35,566 bases of DNA from positions 1,963,079-1,998,644 of the forward strand of contig MU004231.1 in NCBI GenBank assembly GCA_010405405.1, written 5' to 3'. This document shows, one piece after another, positions 23,334 to 34,401 of this stretch (its first letter is position 1; each line of letters begins with the position of its first letter). This DNA comes from Microthyrium microscopicum. Its lineage: Eukaryota; Ascomycota; Dothideomycetes; Microthyriales; Microthyriaceae. Both the position numbers and the translations under genes were made by a program. A model generated the notes under the pieces. That model was not told the origin of the DNA. It did no database searches and saw only the letters and a program-made list of their open reading frames with translations.

Positions 23334-26035
23334 ATGGTCGATTCTCAATCAAGCAACATTAAACAGTTTATTCGAAGTGGAAAGTTCTCAAAACGTCTCA
23401 ACCTGAACCGACCAAGAGCACCAGAGCCATCCCTTTCCACCATTCACTCCGCGGGGTCAGACGAAGAAGATGGCAATTCCACTGACATTGAGGATTTTCC
23501 GGAGGAGAAGAATGGAGTAGTGAAGGCGGTAGCAAGGGAGGACAATGCAGCCGATGGCTCTGAGTCTACGAACAATCCACAAGGTGGAAGGTTAGTCACT
23601 GGTCAAAGACCACTTCTATCTGGTGTTCTTTCCAATATCGCCAACCTCGCCAACCGGAGGTCAAATACCAGTCGGACCTCTACAGCAAGCCGGTCAAGTC
23701 GGACATCAATGTCCACACGTTCTTCAATTGCTTCTTCTACTGGCGGGCTGCCAACCATAACAGAAATCCCTCCTCTGCCCGGGCTTGTTTCCGATCACGG
23801 TTCATTGCCGCCAACATCAGAACCACCCTCAACTCCGCCTTTAGAAGACCACATTATGCCGGTAATACCTCCCCATCCAGGTTTCACCCCAGTCCAGCAA
23901 TGCGATAACAGCGACACTCATTCCCAAGGTTCAACACTTGTGGGATCTCCACCTCGTCACAACGGAAACTCTCAGATACCTCCATATTCTATTTCTGATG
24001 TATTTGCAAACTCACCACCTCCTCCTATGCCCTCATGGCCATTGCCATCAGATACAATGAGCGAAAAGAGTGGCAAGAGCTCTCTACCTTTAACAGCTTC
24101 GCCTCACTCTTCGCACTCCTTTGCCTCAACTCCAGCCTATAGCCCACCCTCATATTGTCAGCCTTTTGGGGATAGTAATGCCCCTGGCTCAAGATTCTCA
24201 TGGCATGTTACACCAGTCGATCGGGCTCGAAACTGGTTTACTATTTGGTTCGTAGAATGGTGGGCCTTTGAAATCATTAGCTGGCTGTTTAGTGCAGTTT
24301 GCATGGCGATTATCTTGGGCGTTTTGTTCCGTTATAACAACAAAGAAATACCCCATTGGAGAATCGGCTTTACTCTTAATGCTTTCATTTCAATACTCTC
24401 GGGGTTCGCCAAATCTGCTCTTCTTCTTCCGACGGCAGAAGCGCTCGGACAACTCAAATGGAATTGGTTTACCAAGAAATCTAAAGCCATGCTAGATTTC
24501 GAAGTCCTTGACAGTGCTAGTCGCGGACCTTGGGGCTCTATGGTGTTGCTCGCACGAACTAAGGGAGTGTAAGTCTGACATGGTTGACAACCTACCGCCG
24601 ATATGCTAATGTACTTTACAGAACCCTTGCCTCAGTTGGTGCAGCCATTATCCTGCTCTCATTACCGCTTGATCTATTCTTCCAACAGATTGTCCAGTAT
24701 CCCAACGTAATGGTCGCACTGGGAAATTCAACTCTCACAAGATCGGTGTATTATGACCCTATTCCAGAAACAGTCTTGCAAAGCGGCTCTACGATCACGA
24801 ACCCGAACGCGCAAATGGTCGCCAACCTGTGGGAGATGATAACTGCCAAGCAGCCTTTGCTCACGTCGCCTAACTTCACTTGCCCAACCAGCCAATGCAA
24901 TTTTCAACCATTTGATACCCTTGCGATATGTAGCTCATGCACAGCGGTACCGGGCCTTCTTGAGTACGGCTGCAAGAATGCTACCAATGAGTGGATGGCT
25001 GACGCATCTACTGACCCCGACGACTTTACTAATACAACTGCCTGCGGATGGTATCTCAATCCTCCAGGACAAACTCCCATCTTGATGAATGGATATGCCT
25101 ACAACGCTTCTACTCAAACGCCTGGAGAAATCCTTGTTTCAAGAATCGTGCCATTGAGAGACATTTGGACTCGAAAACCCGTCCTTCCCAATGCCACTAT
25201 CAACTATGGGGACATTATCAATCCGTTGGGCGATTTCATTATTGCGTCATCTCCGGATGCCAAGTCTGTTCTTTCAAACAAGCCTCCTGAAGTTATCGAA
25301 TGTGCAATGTGGTTTTGCGCGCAAACACTCAGGTCTCAGATTAAAAATGGACAGCTCTCAGAGCAGATTCTGAAGACTCAAGTAGTACCTCCAACGAATA
25401 CTGGTAATCCTTGGAAGACATCTGCTTGGTACGACAACTCTTTCAACCTTACTCTTCCAGACTCCCGCAGCTCAAGTGGCTCATCTGTGTATGGAACTGG
25501 GAATTGGACGGGCCGAACCACTTTGGACATAGTACAAGATTTCGCTCCTTCGACCTGGACCAGCCAATCCAGCCAGGATTCAACAATCGCAGGGAAATTC
25601 AATTGGAGATCAGGTACGCCAGACGTGAAAACGATTCCTTTGGAGACCAGTCCCTGGATCACGACTTCGAATGTTACCCATAGCGTGACAACAATGGCAG
25701 AAAGCATGTCCGCTGTCTTGAGACGAACTTCACATGGCTACTCAAATCAATTTGAGTTTATCCAAGGAATAGCCTACGACGTCAGGACTCACGTTCAGAT
25801 ACGATATTTCTGGATCATCCTACCTGCATGTTTGCTACTCTTCAGTTTTGTTTTTTTAATGGCGACAGTCCTCAAGAGCTCGAAAGATGATAAGAAGATT
25901 GGCGTTTGGAAGAATTCGGCACTCGCGGTTCTGTTCAATGGTCCATCTGATGACGTTCAAGACCGAATGGGCAGTCAGCTCAAGTTAGGCTCTGCAAGGG
26001 AGAAGGCACGGAATATTCGAGTGACGTTGGATTGA
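23334..26035 (+). CDS. DUF3176 membrane protein, copy D (long disordered N-terminus)
   Basis: Exons are 23334-24568 and 24622-26035, with a 53-nt phase-2 intron (GTAAGT, branch GCTAAT, TACAG); 882 aa. The ATG at 23334 is in a strong context (CTACCATGGTC); earlier in-frame codons are non-ATG. Residues 1-300 are Ser/Pro/Thr-rich with arrays such as NTSRTSTASRSSRTSMSTRS and proline runs, so they look disordered and phosphorylatable. TM1 is at about 309-334, a second hydrophobic segment with KSALLLPTAEALGQLKW is at about 347-378, and TM3 is at about 413-435. The ectodomain carries C-x4-C-x10-C-x2-C at about 499-518 and ECAMWFC. TM4 is at about 805-829, followed by VWKNSALAVLFNG. The ectodomain is closest to that of copy A; both contain YGTGNWTGR or FGTGNWTGR and FAPSTW. 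It appears intact and is the best reference for copy A's missing codon. Confidence 0.9.
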
Positions 26036-26786
26036 TAAACCAATGGCTGCTTGCTTTCATCCGAAATTATGTAATACCCATGAGACATGTTTATACGTTC
26101 AAATATTATACTTCACCTTTCTTAATTACGGAGTACATCATGAGACCATATTGACCTAGGCGAGTCCTCGGTTTACGGAATGTCTTGCAACGTCGAGGTT
26201 CCGATTATGGACTCAATTCTATTAACAATTAGTAGAAACACATTGACACACCTTGACCGCCGAGGAAATAGGTAACCGTCTGAAAGTCAGGAAAAAGGCC
26301 AGGCTTGCTTTTCTACCAATAAAATCTGCCAAGCGTACGGTCATCGAATACGGCAAGTCAATCTGCACCGGCACCAGCAGCAAATCACTACGGTCATGCT
26401 AAGAGAGGGCTGAGGTGTTCAAGATATCTCGACCTGGTACGCCAGGCCGAAATGTAGCATATAATTGAAGTAATGAGTTGCCTCGTTCCATTCCTAATTT
26501 GAGACCAGTCCACTATGACAGAAGAAATTTTTGAGCTAAAAGATGTATCCCAACCAAAAGTATATACAGAAATTTGTTGACATGAAAGAATCGAAGAGTC
26601 GAAGAATTGAAAAGTCGAAGAATTGAAAAGTCGAAGAGTTAAAGATGTGTACAGTGAACGGAGGTTGGTCGAAAATGCTGGACTCGAGGAGCTCCTGGCT
26701 CTTAAGTCTGAATGTATAAGCTGCTGACACGATTAGCTCAATCAATGGTTGACAAGGCAGTATCATCTGAAAACTCACGATCGTCC
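26036..26786. other. Convergent intergenic region between copy D and the repeat-peptide gene
   Basis: This should hold the 3' UTRs of both flanking genes. A short tandem repeat occurs at 26588-26640. No ORF has support; the minus-strand frame 26536-26778 merely reads through that repeat. Confidence 0.5.
26588..26640. repeat. 16-bp tandem repeat, about three copies
   Basis: The unit is GTCGAAGAATTGAAAA, perfect at 26598-26613 and 26614-26629 with partial copies on both sides. It probably lies in the 3' UTR of the minus-strand peptide gene. Confidence 0.75.
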
Positions 26787-27220
26787 TCAGTATCCGCTTT
26801 GCATGGCATCTTTACGCTTCTCCTTGTAGCCACTTTGCATGGCATCTTTACGCTTCTCCTTGTAGCCACTTTGCATGGCATCTTTGCGCTTCTCTTTGTA
26901 GCCACTTTGCATGGCATCTTTGCGCTTCTCTTTGTAACCACTTTGCATAGCATCCTTGCGCTTCTCCTTATAGCCACTTTGCATGGCGTCTTTGCGCTTC
27001 TCTTTGTAGCCGCTTTGCATGGCATCTTTGCGCTTTTCCTTTACAAAGTGCTCTGTCTGCATATATGTCAGTATGCATGGTTCGTATGTCTGGACTTTCA
27101 ACTTACGCCTTCACTTCTGACAGCCATCGGAGCTATTGTACTGATCGAAGAGACAGGGGCGGCACTAGCTGTCCAGGCTAGAGCAGCGGACAATACCAGA
27201 AGAAGATTGACTTGAACCAT
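26787..27220 (-). CDS. Kexin-processed repeat peptide (KEP/RiPP-type) precursor with seven KEKRKDAMQSGY repeats
   Basis: Exon 1 is 27220-27107 and exon 2 is 27056-26787. A 50-nt phase-0 intron (GTAAGT, branch CTGAC, acceptor GCAG) joins them; 127 aa. Residues 1-20 are a signal peptide (MVQVNLLLVLSAALAWTASA, cleavage before APVSS). Residues 21-43 are a short pro-region, and 44-127 are seven perfect 12-residue repeats KEKRKDAMQSGY followed directly by TGA. Each repeat has one Lys-Arg site, so kexin cleavage after KR with carboxypeptidase trimming would give copies of KDAMQSGYKE and one KDAMQSGY. This is the layout of KEP proteins and of UstA-type RiPP precursors, where a Tyr-containing core is repeated. 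I do not recognise this core. No tyrosinase or DUF3328 gene is visible nearby, so unmodified secreted peptides are equally possible. The gene sits about 1.5 kb from the right AT-rich block. Confidence 0.88.
26790..27041 (-). repeat. 36-bp coding minisatellite, seven units
   Basis: Seven exactly in-register 36-nt units encode the peptide repeats. Units differ at nine of the twelve codons but only by synonymous changes (for example CGT/CGC, AGT/AGC, GGA/GGC/GGT, TAC/TAT). Confidence 0.95.
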
Positions 27221-28744
27221 AATGAATCTGACTTAAAAATGGAATGAATAGTTTGTGGAATACCAAGATAAATACTGAATGAAATGTACAAGGCTGAAGG
27301 CGGTTGATGTCAATTAGTTCAAGAACATGGAGTCCGAGGATCTTAAGTAGGTACAAGTAGCACGCTATGGCACATGGGACAAGGCCAGCTGCTTGGTGAC
27401 AGGACCACCGATAAGTCCACTAGATATCACATCCACAGCGGTTAGAGAGTTCACATACGAGGCAGTAATCAATCAATCGGAATGAAAATGAACAATGGCG
27501 TCATGCGGTACCAACGGCTAACCAGACTACCGCCTTGAAGTGTGATATCAAGAGTTGAATCGCAGCCAAGGTCCCAAGTTCATGACTACCTATTGCACAG
27601 ATCAAGAAACGCAGCAGAAAATTACTTTGGACTCTAAAGATGTGTCTCAAGAGACGCCGTGATTGTCTTGTTCTGCATGAAGAACTCGAAATAATTGGTG
27701 CAATACGAACGCGATTCGTGAATGATGGACTAGAATGTTGCCACAAGACCAGGCTCAAGGTGATATCGAGCCAGGCACAGCATGGCTTGCAGAGGATCGC
27801 ACGTTGAATTCGTGGACTCTACAAATCAGGGCGTTCCATTGGCCTGACTGGCCTACAAAATTGCTCCATGTCAAAGAAAAGTGTACATTTCCACGCACCT
27901 TCCAAGGAGCTTTGGCCAGATATCAAGCATCGCGGAAGCCGGAAGGCCAATGCGTGCGCCCTGACCTGATGTTAGCCGAGGTGGCCGAATTGTGATTCGT
28001 TACCAGCCTTCAAAAAGTCGAGAAACTACGAAATTTGCTTAGAAAAAGATGGAGAGTGGTGATCAAATGGACAATGTGGCGGCAGGGAGGTTGTGAAGAA
28101 GCTGGAAGCATCACAGCCAAAGCGCAACAAGGCTGCATGTGTTCCCTAACCATCAACAAGTCGCAAGCTCCCATGGCCAGCCTCACAGCAGTCCGATTTG
28201 CGGTCTTGAAACTCTGACTGGTGGACAGATCCTGGAATCGGGTCATCATTGGCCATGTCATGAATGTCAAATCTTAGCGTCCTGCAGGCTAGACCTGTGC
28301 CTTGCCGCGACTTGGATGCGTTCGCATACAGGCTCTGAAAGTAGAGCCTCCCTGAACACGCGCACATGCAGTCTTTCATTGATTTCGTGATTGCCGATGT
28401 GCATCGTGAGTATGCATACGCGCTTACTCATCATCAGGTGAATGTCGTGAAAATGATCACAATCACATCCAGGATTCTTGGATGCGCTCGCCTTCCAGCC
28501 ACGGAGACACTAGGGAAAGATGTGGATGAGCAAGCCATTTTTTACGCCGGAAGACGGCCACCAATTTCCACCAAGTGGGCCACGATGGCAGCTGGTAATC
28601 GGCCCGCGACGACGGGACATGCCTTCAGCCTACGGGAGCTCGAGTTGCAAAGGAGCTTTGACGAAGGCAAACGTCAACTTAGAGAGTGCTCGCCGATCAA
28701 AGCTCGAGGTCAGCCTTGCGTTCATCACAGTGTTGGCACTCGAG
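27221..28744. other. Gene-poor segment before the right AT-rich block
   Basis: The part next to 27220 should contain the promoter and leader of the repeat-peptide gene. The remaining 1.2 kb has normal GC and several overlapping open frames on both strands (longest 28366-28764, 132 codons). None has a recognisable domain, a signal peptide or convincing splice signals. I looked for DUF3328 HxxHC-type motifs and saw none. Confidence 0.5.
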
Positions 28745-28759
28745 TTAGTATAGTCGAGT

Positions 28760-28928
28760 ACTAGTACTAGTACGGCTAGTATAGAATTATTTTAATACTT
28801 ACTCAACTAGACTAGTCCAATCAAGATCCAGGACTAGTACTAGTACTATACTAGTCTAGAAATATATAATAAATACTCTACTAGTACTCAAATACTAGTA
28901 CTAGTATTACTAGTATACTAGTACTAGT
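28760..28928. repeat. ACTAGT-rich palindromic cluster at the GC/AT border
   Basis: About a dozen copies of the palindrome ACTAGT occur in roughly 170 bp, many overlapping as CTAGTACTAG. They mark the exact composition switch at the right edge of the gene island. Confidence 0.85.
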
Positions 28929-30381
28929 TTTATATATAGATTAGGGTTAATATTATAGGGTTATTTTTATATTATTTAATTCGGAATTTTACGTAGATTA
29001 CAATGGTATTATTAGTTTTTTAATAGCTAGTCTTATTCTATAGTTATTATACTTTAAACATAAAGTTATTTAATTATATTATATTTTTAAAGGTTATTTA
29101 GTTATATAGTACTTAATATTATAAATTACTTAATAATATTTTAGATTTAGGGTTCTAGATTTATAATACATACGAAACTATAAAAATTAGACCTAAATAT
29201 ACTAATAATTAGTTTAAATACTAATAATTAGAAGTTAAGAGTATAAAACAATTAAGAAAAAGAGATAAATCTTAAAAATTTATATAAATAACTTAATAGT
29301 AGTAGATTTTAAGATAAATATATAAATTATTATATATTTAGATTCATTAAAGTATAAGGAAAACAGCCCTAGAGTTAGTTTTTTAATAAGTCGCTTATAT
29401 ACTAATATATAGTAGTATTTAAGAGTTTTTAATAAATATATTAATAAAAGTTTAAGGTTTATATTTTAATACTAGATAAATAAGGAGTATTATAGGTTAT
29501 TAAAGATCTTATATATATATTAGTATTATATATATACTATAATCTAGATTTAAGATCTTATCTAAGCTTAATAAAGATAAAAAATAATAATAAAGATAAT
29601 AATTAATAATAATAATATTCTAAAAAGAAATTATATTTAAGACTTTAAACCTATATTATAGTAAAGACCTTAGTAGTAAGTATATATTAGTCTCAACTAT
29701 ATTATATAAATATACTAAAATAGCTATATAATCTTAAATCTAAGATTATATTTAAGATTTATAAAATAAGAATTTAAAATATATATCTTTTAAATAATTA
29801 TTTTATAACTTAAATATAAGTAGCTACATAGTAGTAATATATATAAATATATATACTAAAATATTCTAGATTTTACGATCTATCTAATGCTATAGGTCTC
29901 AAAGCTTATTCAAGTCTAGTTTTAATACTATTACTAATAATACTATTTTATTTTTAATAATTATAATTTACTTAATAAGCTAGAATAAGGGTTTTGCTAT
30001 AGTATACCTAAAGTAAAAGGTATAACTATTATAATTATCTATATTTTAATTTATTTTATAGTATACTAACTACTAATACCTATATTTAAGTAATAAAATT
30101 CTATATATTCTTAAAATCTTTATTTATTTATATTATATTTAATTCTTTTATTCTACTCTTTATAATATACTATTAACGTCTAATTTCTATATAAATTCTA
30201 ATGCTACTAACCTTATATCCTATAAACTACTATCTAACCCTTTATTCTAATTTAAATAGTCTACTTTCATTTAATACAAATACTTATTTTAAGTTAAAAC
30301 AACATTTTTTTATTTCTTTTATTTAAATACAATCCTAACTCTACTAACGCCTAAATAACAAATATAAACAATTTAACTCCT
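28929..30381. other. AT-rich stretch with no readable gene
   Basis: Dense stops in all frames and strong TpG loss. It lies downstream of the hAT transposase frame and may include the element's 3' end, but I could not identify terminal inverted repeats. Confidence 0.5.
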
Positions 30382-32718
30382 CTAATAATTACTTTCCTCC
30401 TCGCTATCACTATCACTATCACTACTATCCTCTTCTAGTAAATATAATAAAGACTTTTATAGCTCTTTAATACTAGGCATTTGCCAGTTTTTTAACTAAA
30501 TAATCCATTTAGAAGTTTCAGCTAAAAGCTTATTTCTATCATTAGAAATAATATTACCGCCAATACTAAATATACTTTCAGCACTAGCTAAAGTAACAGG
30601 TATTATTAAGTATTTCTTAGCTAAGTAAAATAAAACAAGAAATTCTATTTGTTTTATATTCCAGTATTTTAAAAGAGATATTTTAGGATCAGTAACGTGT
30701 ACTTCTCTTAAATAACGAACAAATTCCTCTTCTATAGGAGTATTCTCACTAATTAGAATAAAAAACTCGTTTTATTATTTATTTAGAATAATAATAAGAA
30801 TATTACTATTTTAAGTACCTAAAGAACTAGGATTTAGCTTTCTAAAAGCTATATAATACTCGTCTTCAAATAGTTTAGATATATTACTTAGAATATCATC
30901 GTAGTAATATAATATACTATAAGGCATATTTTTAAAATACTTTGTTTTATATCTAGGATCTAGAATTAATACTAGAATAAAAGGTTTTAACTTTTTTACC
31001 TATTCTAGATTATAAATCTTACAAAGATAGTACTCTTCTAGCTTTTTAATACCTACTTTTATAGCTTTAACAAAGTATTTACGCTCTAGATAATTAGCTA
31101 ATAAAATAGATCTAACAGACATTAAAAATTCAAGCATCTTTTCTTCTAATTTATTAAATAAAGAATAAATATATAAAAGCGTTCAATTTAATATAGTATA
31201 AATTTGCCCTTATAGAGTAACTATAGGTACATCAAAAAACTTAAGAATATCTTTTAAATTCTTTAGTACTAACTAATTAGCTTTATTAAAAGTAAACTTC
31301 TTTTTAAAGTTTTTATCCTTAGTATTTATAAAGACATATTCAACGCATAATTTAAGCTTAAAAAGACACTCTAAAGTATAATACATAGAGTTCCATCTAG
31401 TATTATTATCTATAGGTACTTTAGTAATTTATACCTCTTTAGGAATTAATCCTTATTCAAGATAAAGCTTTCTAGATAATTCAAAGTTTTTTTAATATTC
31501 TATCTCGTATTTAATACCCTTTACTACTCTTTTAAGTCTACCTATAAGACTTTTAGAAGCTATATTATCTAGAATAGCTTCTAGTTCAGCTAGTATAGTA
31601 TTTACATTAATAAGAGTAGCTCTTTCTCTAGCAGATTTTATTTCTTTATCATAATTAACTAAAAATACTCTTAAAACAGTTTTAGCAACTAGATTAATTA
31701 TATGCGCAACACATCAAATATCATAGAAATCTACAGTAGAGCCCTATAGTTCTTTTTCAGCTTTTAGCTATTCAATAAGTATAGTATTATTACTAGCGTT
31801 ATCTCACAAAAAACTAATAATATTATTAAGACTTAAATCAAAAGACTTAATAATTCTATCAAATACACTATAAAGATAAATACTAGTATAATTAGAAGTT
31901 AATCTTTCAAATCCTAATAGCCTATACTATATTTTACAATCTTTACTAATATAAACTACTATAACACCTAAAAAGGCATACTAATTAGAACTACTAGTCC
32001 AAGCATCTAGCGCAATTACAAAATAATCATTTCTAGACACTACAGCTTTTAATTCACGCTTTAGCTTCTCTTTAGCAGTATCATAAATAGAATATAGTAA
32101 ATTCCTTATATTTTTACAATTAATTATAGGACTATAACAATTATAATACTTTAGTAGTTCTTTAAAAGAATTAGAACTATAAGCATTAAAAGAAAGGTTA
32201 TTTTCAACTATAAATTTTACTATTAAGTGCATAGCACCTTCGTTAGTAAATTCCTAATTAGTATTAGCTCTTACTCGTTTATTACTAGTTATAGCTATAA
32301 AAAAAGGGGTATTATTACCTTTAGATTTAATTCTAGCGCGATATTTCCTAATAGTCTCTTTATTAGTTTCATCGTTCTTATTTAAAGTAACCATTTTATA
32401 GGCTGCTTTATAGTATTTAATAAAGTTAGAGGTTTAAAAACCTTCTAATTTAACTATAAGACTATAGGAACAAAGAGTATATCTAACTCTAACTTCTCTA
32501 TGCTTAGTAACATCAATAGGAAGTAGTTCTCTAATAAATAGCCCATTAGAAAGAGCATAAGCTTTAGAATTTCTATCATTTAATTAAAAGTGCTATTTAT
32601 TATACTTATAATAAGCATAACTAACATTACTAAAGATATTAGACGCACTATCTCCAGGCACTATAGAATTAGCATTTAATACTTAGCTAGCTCCTAGCAT
32701 ATTATTACTATCCATCAT
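30382..32718 (-). mobile_element. Degraded hAT-superfamily transposase (DNA transposon remnant)
   Basis: A single minus-strand frame runs from ATG at 32718 to TAG at 30384-30382, exactly 779 codons, with many premature stops but no net frameshift. hAT hallmarks appear in order in that frame: FVIALDAWTSSSN (near 31985-32030), DNASNNT, CVAHIINL, TRWNSMYYTL, LDPRYK and the C-terminal dimerisation motif ASAESIFSIGGNIISNDRN, followed by an acidic Ser/Asp tail (SSDSDSDSEEE). Stops that I read fall where Gln (CAA/CAG) or Arg (CGA) is expected, for example codon 12, while Trp codons survive. That is C to T change on the coding strand. The element is inactive. Flanking inverted repeats and the target-site duplication were not found. 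Confidence 0.92.
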
Positions 32719-33099
32719 TTTAAAGAATAGTAAACTTCTAAAAGAAAGAAATCTATAGAATAATACTTAAAGCTAGATAAGCAAAAGTAAAGAGACAGTT
32801 CTTATTATTTATATTAATAGATAGATAGTATAAAATAACTAGTCTTAAATACCAAAACTAAGTATAGCAAAAAATAAATAAGAAAATATTTTTTTTTAAT
32901 TTTAGAGATTTTAAAGATTTTTAGATATTTTTTTAGATATAAGTAAATCTAATAGCAAAATTACTAGAACAAGAGTAAACTAGATACAAGATAAATAATC
33001 AAAGTAAATAGAAAAGCTATAAAGCTATAATTGAAATAAAAGCTTAAAAAAATACTAGAAAAATAGTAAATAATCTAAATATTCTAATAGTAGAATTAG
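32719..33099. other. AT-rich sequence upstream of the hAT frame
   Basis: Probably 5' non-coding DNA of the transposon or flanking repeat DNA. No gene or clear repeat was seen. Confidence 0.4.
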
Positions 33100-33391
33100 C
33101 TAAATAAACTAATACTAAAGAACAAGAGCAAATAAAAGCTAGAGGCTATAAAAGCTAATCCTAAGAATAGAATAGTATAGAAATATATTATATAGCAATA
33201 GCTTTTATATAAAAAAACACTTAAAAAGTAGTTTCTAACTAGAATTTCTAGTAAAATACTAACTAAATAAACTAATGCTAAAGAGCAAAAGCAAATAAAA
33301 GCTAGAGGCTATAAAAGCCTAACCCAAAAAGGGAATAGTATAGAAATATATTATATAGCAATAGCTTTTATATAAAAAAACACTTAAAAAA
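33100..33391. repeat. 129-bp direct repeat, two copies
   Basis: Copies at 33100-33228 and 33263-33391 begin CTAAATAAACTAAT and end AAAAAAACACTTAAAAA. They are separated by 34 bp and differ at few positions. Their similarity within RIP-affected DNA suggests a fairly recent duplication, or one below the length that RIP detects. Confidence 0.85.
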
Positions 33392-34401
33392 AAAAGTAAA
33401 AAAGTCAAAAAATATAAATACTATATAGTAAGTATAAAAACAAGATTTAGGTAGTAAGAAGAAGTAGACTAGCTACAAATAATACAGAGAGTAACAGCTA
33501 TAGATAGCAGTCTAGCTCACAGGGGGGGGGAATGTCTAAAAAACCAAGAATTCTAAGTAAAATCCGCCTCTATAAGTATACACACAACGCTAGATTAACA
33601 CATACTAATCACCATCATATTCAGCAGGTTTAGAGCTACCAAACGCCATTAAGATTACCTCTTTTAGGCCAGTATTGCAAAAGTTATAGGTAATAATAAT
33701 AAGGAGTAATATTAAAACTATAAAACAGTCTATTATAATAGAGTAAACGCATAGTAATAAACACAGTTTCAAGAGGCTAGACCCCATAAAACAACGCTAA
33801 ACAGGAGTATAAACACCAAGAGTTTTAATAGTAAATACATTATTAACCCTTTTAATAATACCATTTATATAGCTTGTTTACTTTATAACAATATTACCCC
33901 TTATTATTATTATACATAACTTTCGTAATACTAGCCCAAAATAGGTAATCTTTACGGCGTTTAGAAGCGCTAAACCTACTAAATACAATAGTACTATTTA
34001 GGTCTTCATCACGAGTCGTTATTATATATATATCCTTCAGTTACCCACAAAGAACTTACTTTTCAACAATCCACCCATCACTTCTACTTTCCTATTAAGG
34101 ACTACATTTCAGTAGTATCTAGAAGTAGCCTTAGAGGCTATTTCTACTTATCTTTTACTTTATTCTATACAATATCTCTTAGTAAGAATTCTTTTTCTTT
34201 TTTTTTTTTTTTTTTTTTTTTACTTATTAACTTTCTAGTCTCTATACCCAATCTAGTATACTTTTATACTAGTTTTTAGTACTATTTAAATTAGTAAATT
34301 CTTCTCTATTAAATAGTATAGCTTTTATATTTTTATTAACCTCATAGCGTAAGTTATCCATTCCTTTTTAACTTTTTTTTTTTTTACTTATTATTTATTA
34401 T
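33392..34401. other. Non-coding stretch with homopolymer runs
   Basis: A run of nine G lies at 33522-33530 and a run of 24 T at 34198-34221. A hydrophobic 60-codon minus-strand frame (33605-33787) has no recognisable family. The right part probably holds the upstream region of the degraded gene beginning near 34402. Confidence 0.5.

Noticed and set aside
26712-27215. Long plus-strand frame (167 codons) with hydrophobic repeats opposite the peptide gene
   Set aside because: It is the antisense shadow of the 36-bp coding minisatellite; the minus strand has the signal peptide, intron signals and synonymous-only variation.
27221-28744. Possible UstYa/DUF3328 or tyrosinase gene next to the repeat-peptide gene
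   Set aside because: No HxxHC-type motifs or copper-binding His clusters found in any frame, so a full RiPP cluster is not claimed.
28366-28764. 132-codon frame before the right AT-rich block
   Set aside because: Overlaps several other frames on both strands, runs into the AT-rich border, and shows no domain or splice support.
29359-33530. CAGCCC near 29363 and CAGGGG near 33520 as possible hAT terminal repeats
   Set aside because: They do not form matching inverted repeats beyond a few bases and no 8-bp target duplication was seen.
33605-33787. Hydrophobic 60-codon minus-strand frame
   Set aside because: Lies in strand-biased RIP DNA, no family resemblance; probably chance.
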